From NCBI GenBank assembly GCA_036872755.1, contig JAVHNS010000017.1, forward strand, positions 806,001-870,000: a stretch of 64,000 nucleotides of DNA, in the 5' to 3' direction. The position numbers were made by a program, and so were the translations under genes. The notes under the pieces were generated by a model. The model saw only the letters and a list, made by a program, of their open reading frames with translations, did no database searches and was not told the origin of the DNA. Shown piece after piece: positions 58,535 through 64,000 of the stretch. Each line of letters opens with the position of its first letter. Position 1 is the stretch's first letter. The stretch is from Orbilia blumenaviensis. Its lineage: Eukaryota > Ascomycota > Orbiliomycetes > Orbiliales > Orbiliaceae.

Positions 58535-59690
58535 GTATTGCACTTTAAGATATACACTTATCGCCATAGCCACAAAGCATGACATGATTCGATATTTACC
58601 GTCAAAATTCGACTCCAAGATTTTAGGCCCCAAAGTCGTCATTTCGCCGTTCGAAACTATCACGCGTTAAGAGGTGGTGTTGAGGTCATTGAGGGGCCAC
58701 TGGCTGTGAAAATCAGTGTGACAGCTGCAAAGGTAAAGCTGTCAGCGACACATCCTTCATGTTATCGATGTCCTTCCAAACTATGTCCGTCCACGATGTC
58801 TGTCTGGCCTAGTGTGCCTATCCCGCCATTTCGAGCCCCATTTTAATCTTGTGGCGAGATGACTTGCATTGCATGAGACAGGCGGGTGGGACAAGCGCCC
58901 AGGGTATAGACAACGTCGTCGGTTAGCGACAGAGCTAAGATGTGGTAGCGACACAGGCAAACGGGGTATGGAGACAGCCCAATTTTGTAGGGCCACAGCT
59001 GAACGTTCGAACCCGACGGAATTACCATTAAATTTACTGTGGTTCTATAACGACGTTTAGCATAAAAGAGTAAAGCCACATATAAATCGTAAAATATACA
59101 CAACAATATCAGAACACCCAGTAATGATGCTGCCACCGCCGGTATTTTTATCAAGTTTTTTAACGTTGCAACAAATATCGAAAGGAACAAAAATTATGTC
59201 GATCTTTAAACTTGCTAAGCAACTAGGTGCATGCGCATCGGCTCCGGGATTTCCAAAACAAGCTGGATCTTTGGGGGGTAAATAATCTATCTGACCAGGG
59301 GTACGACATAAGCTGCTCGATTCAAGTACTGCAATTAATTGATGTTGCACCATCATCTGAACAACGCAGAATACCACACAGCCAACACAATAATGGTGAG
59401 CGAGTTGGTACATAACTTATCGAATTCAAGGGGCTCTCCTGTATTCTAGCCTTTAAAACGTTATCGTAAAAATCATTTGAACAAATAACAAAACAAGCAG
59501 CGATCAAAATCCACAGAACTGCAGGAATATCTTAGGATATGCATGCAAAACCACCATCCCTAATAAAAGTAAATGGTCGTTATTATTTCGTAATCATTTA
59601 AGCTACAACTCTACTCTTTCATATGAATAGCCAAATCGGAGCTCGGAATAGTCAGGACTGCGTGTAAAGTAGCTGCAGAAGTGGTGATAA
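58535..59690. other. Spacer of 1.15 kb
   Basis: Minus-strand frames at 58843-59413 contain a hydrophobic stretch (IPAVAASLLGVLILLCIFYDLYV) and a Cys-containing stretch in different frames, perhaps a decayed membrane protein gene. Nothing firm. Confidence 0.35.
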
Positions 59691-62600
59691 TTACGACCCT
59701 GAATCCAAAGATACCGTAGGAGGGACTTCAAGAAGAAGCTCCTTTGCGAACACGGCCGCAGCCGCCGCAGCGTATCCTTGCCATTGATCATTTTTGTGAC
59801 TATCCGAATAATCAGAAATTCCTCGCACAACCAAACATGGGAAATTATTCATTAGACCAGCCGCTTCCATTTCGAAACAGATTGCGCGGGTTTCACGACT
59901 TATTTTATCTCTCGTAAGTCCGTGTCGTATTACTTGGCTGCCGGATGCTATGATGCCGTAATGAACGTGTGGGTTTTCGTCATTTCTCGGCTCCCGACGA
60001 ACAAGCTTGCTTGCATCGCATGACTTGCAACACCTGCTGTTATCTAAATGCTCGTAATCTGCACTGAAAAGGTTATCTTCGTGTCGCCCTGGATAGCAGA
60101 ATCTATCATCTGGTCTTTGAGCCTCCGAAATAGTATATGTTCTGGACGTTGATGCATTATCGCTAAGTTTCAAGACTTGCCGACCTAACTCCTCGGTGAG
60201 AACCCTGGGATTTCTCGCTCTGATAATTTGGAGAGCGTTGAGAAGGACTAGGGGAGGCTTGTCCAGCGACCCAGTCCGGATAAATTCCCCCCGCTCCACC
60301 GTCTTTCCGGAATCATACTGCAAGATGCCACTAGAAACTCCAGTTGGGAGACCAACTACGATGTCACCCAGGCGGATATCGGTAGCTGAAGAAGGTATTC
60401 CGCCTCCTACACCAACCATCAAGCCAAATTTAAGATCCGGGAATCGAATTTTCATCCCAGTCGCGACTGTAGCTGCTGAGATATTTCCGTAGCTTCCAGC
60501 CGGCAGGCATGCGATAACCACATTATGACATCCAATTCGGCCAAATTTGTAAATATCGTGGTCGCAACGGCTTATTGGAGATGTTTCGTGTACTTCGTCG
60601 AGGATAGCGGTTACTGCAGCAAGCTCAATCGCAATCGCGCAAATCCATCCCACAGTGTAGTCGCGCTCCGACTTTGTCTTAATATCTGGAGACCTTCGGA
60701 CCGCTTGCACAAGGTCATCGGAGTTTGGCTCTCTGTCTGATTTTGATTGGCTATTGTCCGCCGTAAGCGAATTTAGCTCGCAGGGTCTCGACTGTTGTAT
60801 TAGCACTTGGGAACTGAAGGTACGTGCTGCATCCGGCGATTCAGCCACGTAAATTTCTATGTCAGCAAGTTCATCGGCAGGTGTGAAATCCATTGGCCCA
60901 GGATCAAACTTCTCAGGACATCCGTCGGGGCAATTCCATGAAAACTTAAATAACTCCATCAACGGCGCGACAACGGTTCTGTACAGATTTTCTCTCACGT
61001 TTATCGGATCTAGCCCGAGCTTGGACGTGTCGGGCCTTACACATATTTCTATTGCCTCCTTTACTCGGTCGTAGGTAGACCGACCTTTCCAGCCCTTCGA
61101 AGAAATTATGTTGCTCGCAGTTATGTGCTCGGCGTTCTGGCGTGGCTTGCCGTTATCTAGATAATAGCTTTGGTAGTAATGTTCGATATTCTCGCCCAGT
61201 TCTATCTCGAGGAGCATGACTCCCAGAGCCAGAATTTTGGGAAATATATGAAACCCCTTTTTGGGCACAGAGTTCGACTCTACCGCAGACGCCCACAGGT
61301 TGGCTGTGATAAATGGTTTGTGATATAACTGAACACTTTTTTGCATTTTGTCCAGATGTTTCTGCATAAAGTGTACTGTATACTTTGTCCAAGCCTCGAT
61401 CATCCAATCAGATTCGTAGAACTGCCAGACTGCTTTCGCAAGAAGATATGAAAGAAGTAGTTTACGTTGGTTGTCACTTCTTAGGCTGGTCGATGGGATG
61501 ACCTCTGCGAGGGATACACTTGGGGTCCAGAGGGAGAGGCCGTTCTGATGGGGTGGCAATTTGAAGCCATCATTAAAGAAGCCATAGCTAGACGCGCAGA
61601 GGCTCAATCGACCTAGCTCTCTCGAAAGGATAAGATCGCAGAAATCCTGAATTTTTCCACCAGTCCGTGCATATTGTAGGGACCCGTATTTAGTGGTCGA
61701 GTTGGCACTATCGGCTCTTGTCACACTACAGCCCTTAAAAGACCTTCACTCTGAGCCGCCCGACGTGCAAGAAATGGTAACTAATTTGTGTTTATCCACT
61801 CAATAGTTCACCTGGTTTGAAACCGCTTGCACCATGCACGGGCTCAGAGCACCGGTCTCTCAAGGTCCGAGTGTGGGACCTTTTAGCGGTTTATGTCGAT
61901 ATATTCATTCAAGGAAAGCACGTACCTTTCGAGGGATACTCGTATTTGTGCTTCCTTCCACTCATATGGCCCATTGTTTTCGATGTGTCGATGTAAGAAC
62001 AGTAAGTCAATAACGACACTGTCCGAGTCCGCGGGCGGTGTTATAACGTCTGGAGCAACATTTGCTTTGAAGCCGCCGGAAATGGGACAACGACACATCT
62101 TGAGAAGCGTTGAGTGTAGTGTCTGAAGGCATTCAGTTGTGTAATCATTCGAGGTTGGCTTCGGGTTTGACTTAATGAGCTCCGAAAGCTCGAGGCCGCG
62201 AGGCTCACGCTTGACAGCGGCAAATGCTTTAAAGGTTTTTAAAAACGTCGTTCGATCTTTGCTCGCGCCACAACCCGAACCTTCAGTTAATATCTTAATA
62301 GACTTTCGGGCGTATTGTGATTGTCCATTTAAGAGTTGGACAAGGCGCTGATAAGCTTGGTTTTCAAGACGTTTTGGCTCCTTCAAATTCGGCCACTAGA
62401 TAGGAGAGTACGAATTGTTAGCAACTAGACGCAACAGTACAAGTCCCGGTGATTATTTACTTTCACCAATCTTTCGAGGTCAGTGAGCAGCCGCGTGATC
62501 CTCGCCTCCGTTAGAGGGGGTGGTGCGTCCAGGCGTTTTTTCACATCAAGCAGCCTCTGGGTGAGTAGGTCTAAGAAGATTTTATATCCGAGCTGTTTCC

Positions 62601-62760
62601 TTAAGGAGCCACACTCTTCGCGAATTGCCAGCACTGCCCTAATAGCAAAAGCAACACTGTCACCCTCCCTCGAAAGGAGTTTCTGGTCGGATGTGGGGCT
62701 GCGGCCGGGAGTGGCCGGTCGAGGCGGTGGGGTTATCGTACTGGAACTAGTCGACGGCAT
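59691..62760 (-). CDS. DUF7580-like plus C-terminal nucleoside-phosphorylase (PNP_UDP) domain protein, NLR-type architecture
   Basis: Exons 62461-62760, 61926-62395 and 59691-61725 join in phase (introns 65 and 200 nt) to 934 residues. A Ser/Thr/Pro-rich start (MPSTSSSTITPPPRPATPG) precedes a helical region to about residue 300. Residues about 310-520 fit the DUF7580 type: NQRKLLLSYLLAKAVWQFYE, then FPKILALGVMLLEIELGENIE. Residues about 612-934 are a PNP/UDP-phosphorylase fold: YTVGWICAIAIELAAV, GVGGGIPSSATDIRLGDIVV, ICFEMEAAGLMNNFP and GISDYSDSHKN, all typical of the domain in fungal NLR-like proteins. There is no NACHT or NB-ARC P-loop and no repeats. In the usual fungal NLR the PNP domain is N-terminal, so its C-terminal place here is unusual. 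Likely role: nucleotide- or non-self-responsive immune or incompatibility protein (inference). It is divergent from the gene at 63103. Confidence 0.85.
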
Positions 62761-63102
62761 TCTCTAAGCTCATAACGGAAGATATAAATGCAGGGTATAT
62801 CAGAATCAGTCTCAAAAATTTGGTTGGGATGTCTTCTGACGTTCGCGGTTGCTCTGTTTCCCTAAGGGTTAGGCTTGCGTTTGCCGGCTATCAGCATGAC
62901 AACTATCACCTATGCATTGTACGTCTAACTCAAGGCTGACGCCAAGAGCTGCCAGTTAAGGCTGCTTGTTTCCGCACAAACGCCTTACCCCGCTATATTA
63001 GTCGTGGCCAATAATCACCGCACTTCTTCCCAGGTCGAGCTCCAGCATGCACATAAACCGAACTGAAAACCTACGACGTACAAATTCTGGCTACCCCGTA
63101 AC
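62761..63102. promoter_or_regulatory. Shared divergent promoter region, 342 bp
   Basis: Lies between the start codons of the DUF7580-PNP gene (leftward) and the helical-protein gene (rightward), so it probably drives both. No TATA box or clear operator is visible. Confidence 0.55.
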
Positions 63103-64000
63103 ATGGACGAAGCCACCAAGATCTCTCGCATTGCTATATTATGCAAGCAGACGTTCGCAGACTGCGTTTCAAACCCTGAACTAGGGAGCCAAGCTTGGAT
63201 CCGGTCCGCTCAAGGCGACTTTAACCTTTGGTGTGTTGGTATTAAAGCAACTAGTTCTAACAAGTCGTCCCTGGAGTATCGGCTGAGGGACAGGCTAGAT
63301 GTGCGGGAGGATATTTGCGATCTACTTCAAGGCTTAGTTGACGTTCTGCAGAAATGTCAGCAATCAGTCATTGGTACGTTTGAAACGGCGTCAAAACCGT
63401 ACTCCGCATTAACTATAAACACCCCAAGCATCACCGGGGTTGACATTGATTTCCATTGAGCTGGTAGCTATCGGAGACAGAGTCCAGCTAGCAGACTCGC
63501 GCTCGGCTAGCCCAGATAACTTCGAATCCTGGGAGGCTATGTCGAATGAGTCTGGTGCCCTAGATTCTCCTTTCGGAGATGAAGTTTCGGACCCAACCCT
63601 TTCAGAAAATATTTATTATATTAAAGACATCTTAAGTCAACTCTGGAGGATCTCCCGGGCTATTCGTGAATCAGCGAACAAATACAGGTTCGCAAAAGCA
63701 GATGACTCCCTAAACGAGGACGACTTTGAAGATTACCGCCAGCATCTTACCGCCATCATTTTGAGCGCGTTCGAAGATCAGGAGGCTGCGGGTCTTACTC
63801 CTGCTGAGAGAATGCGTAGGGCATTAGGATACGACAGATTAACCCAAGTCCAAAAACGTATAATCCGTCTGAATATCCTCGGAAAGAATAGAATCCAGTT
63901 TGTAGCAAGGTCTCAGAATACAAAGGCTCGCCTTGAAGCCGCTTCCCAGCGGTCGGAATCGACTCCACTCATTAAGGACCTAGAACACCCAAATATCGGC
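63103..64000 (+). CDS. N-terminus of a large fungal helical protein, continues past window
   Basis: Exon 1 (63103-63373) and exon 2 (63430 to beyond the edge) join in phase across a 56-nt intron with GTACGT/AAG ends and a TTAACTA branch, giving 280 complete residues so far. The first ~90 residues (MDEATKISRIAILCKQTFADC..., with FNLWCVGIKA and LRDRLDVREDICDLLQGL) are helical. An acidic Ser-rich linker follows, then ILSQLWRISRAIRESANKYRFAKAD and LTAIILSAFEDQEAAGLTPAERMR, an arrangement I know as the N-terminal part of many fungal proteins that go on to C2H2 zinc-finger, ankyrin or STAND modules. The defining C-terminal domain is outside the window. Its divergent pairing with the DUF7580-PNP gene suggests co-regulation. 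Confidence 0.75.

Noticed and set aside
58960..59030. Possible tRNA: GTTCGAACCC resembles a B box
   Set aside because: No matching A box at the right distance and no cloverleaf can be folded around it.

Overview
The window is nuclear DNA of a filamentous ascomycete (Pezizomycotina). The evidence is short GT-AG introns (about 50-200 nt, several with CTAAC/CTAAT branch motifs), TATA boxes about 60-200 bp ahead of genes for secreted proteins, a class II hydrophobin, a Sur7-like protein and an NLR-type fungal protein. Gene density is low: about 15 gene models in 64 kb, with AT-rich or featureless spacers of 1-5 kb that hold microsatellites, one MITE-like element and decayed genes. I cannot name the genus. 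All exon joins were worked out by hand from splice signals and reading-frame phase.

Left part (0-20 kb). An acetolactate synthase (ALS) catalytic-subunit gene runs off the left edge; three positions of its inhibitor pocket are all serine. Next come a 490-bp MITE-like element with a 9-bp target duplication, an Ecm33/receptor-L-domain cell-surface protein with a C-terminal membrane anchor, a 14-exon SLIP-GC-like GTPase and a complete eight-exon tyrosinase.

Middle part (20-46 kb). These genes mostly concern the cell surface and secretome: a secreted Gly/Asn-repeat protein, a 1642-residue Ser/Thr-rich mucin-like protein, a CHRD-domain protein, a class II hydrophobin spread over three small exons, a cytosolic protein of unknown function, an F-box pseudogene, a secreted pre-pro-protein with a dibasic site, and a Sur7/PalI-like four-pass membrane protein.

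Right part (46-64 kb). After 5 kb without a clear gene there are an SDR whose catalytic Tyr is Phe, a secreted GH24 (T4/phage-type) lysozyme with a Cys-rich N-terminal half, a multi-pass membrane protein gene broken by a single-base frameshift, a second small membrane-protein gene, and a divergent pair at the edge. One of that pair is a 934-residue protein with a DUF7580-like region and a C-terminal nucleoside-phosphorylase domain (NLR-type architecture without NACHT). The other is the N-terminus of a protein of a common fungal helical type.

No operon-like logic or complete biosynthetic cluster is visible. The coherent themes are cell wall and surface, defence or non-self recognition (GH24 lysozyme, SLIP-GC-like GTPase, DUF7580-PNP protein) and a likely target-resistant ALS copy whose partner cluster, if any, would lie to the left of the window.
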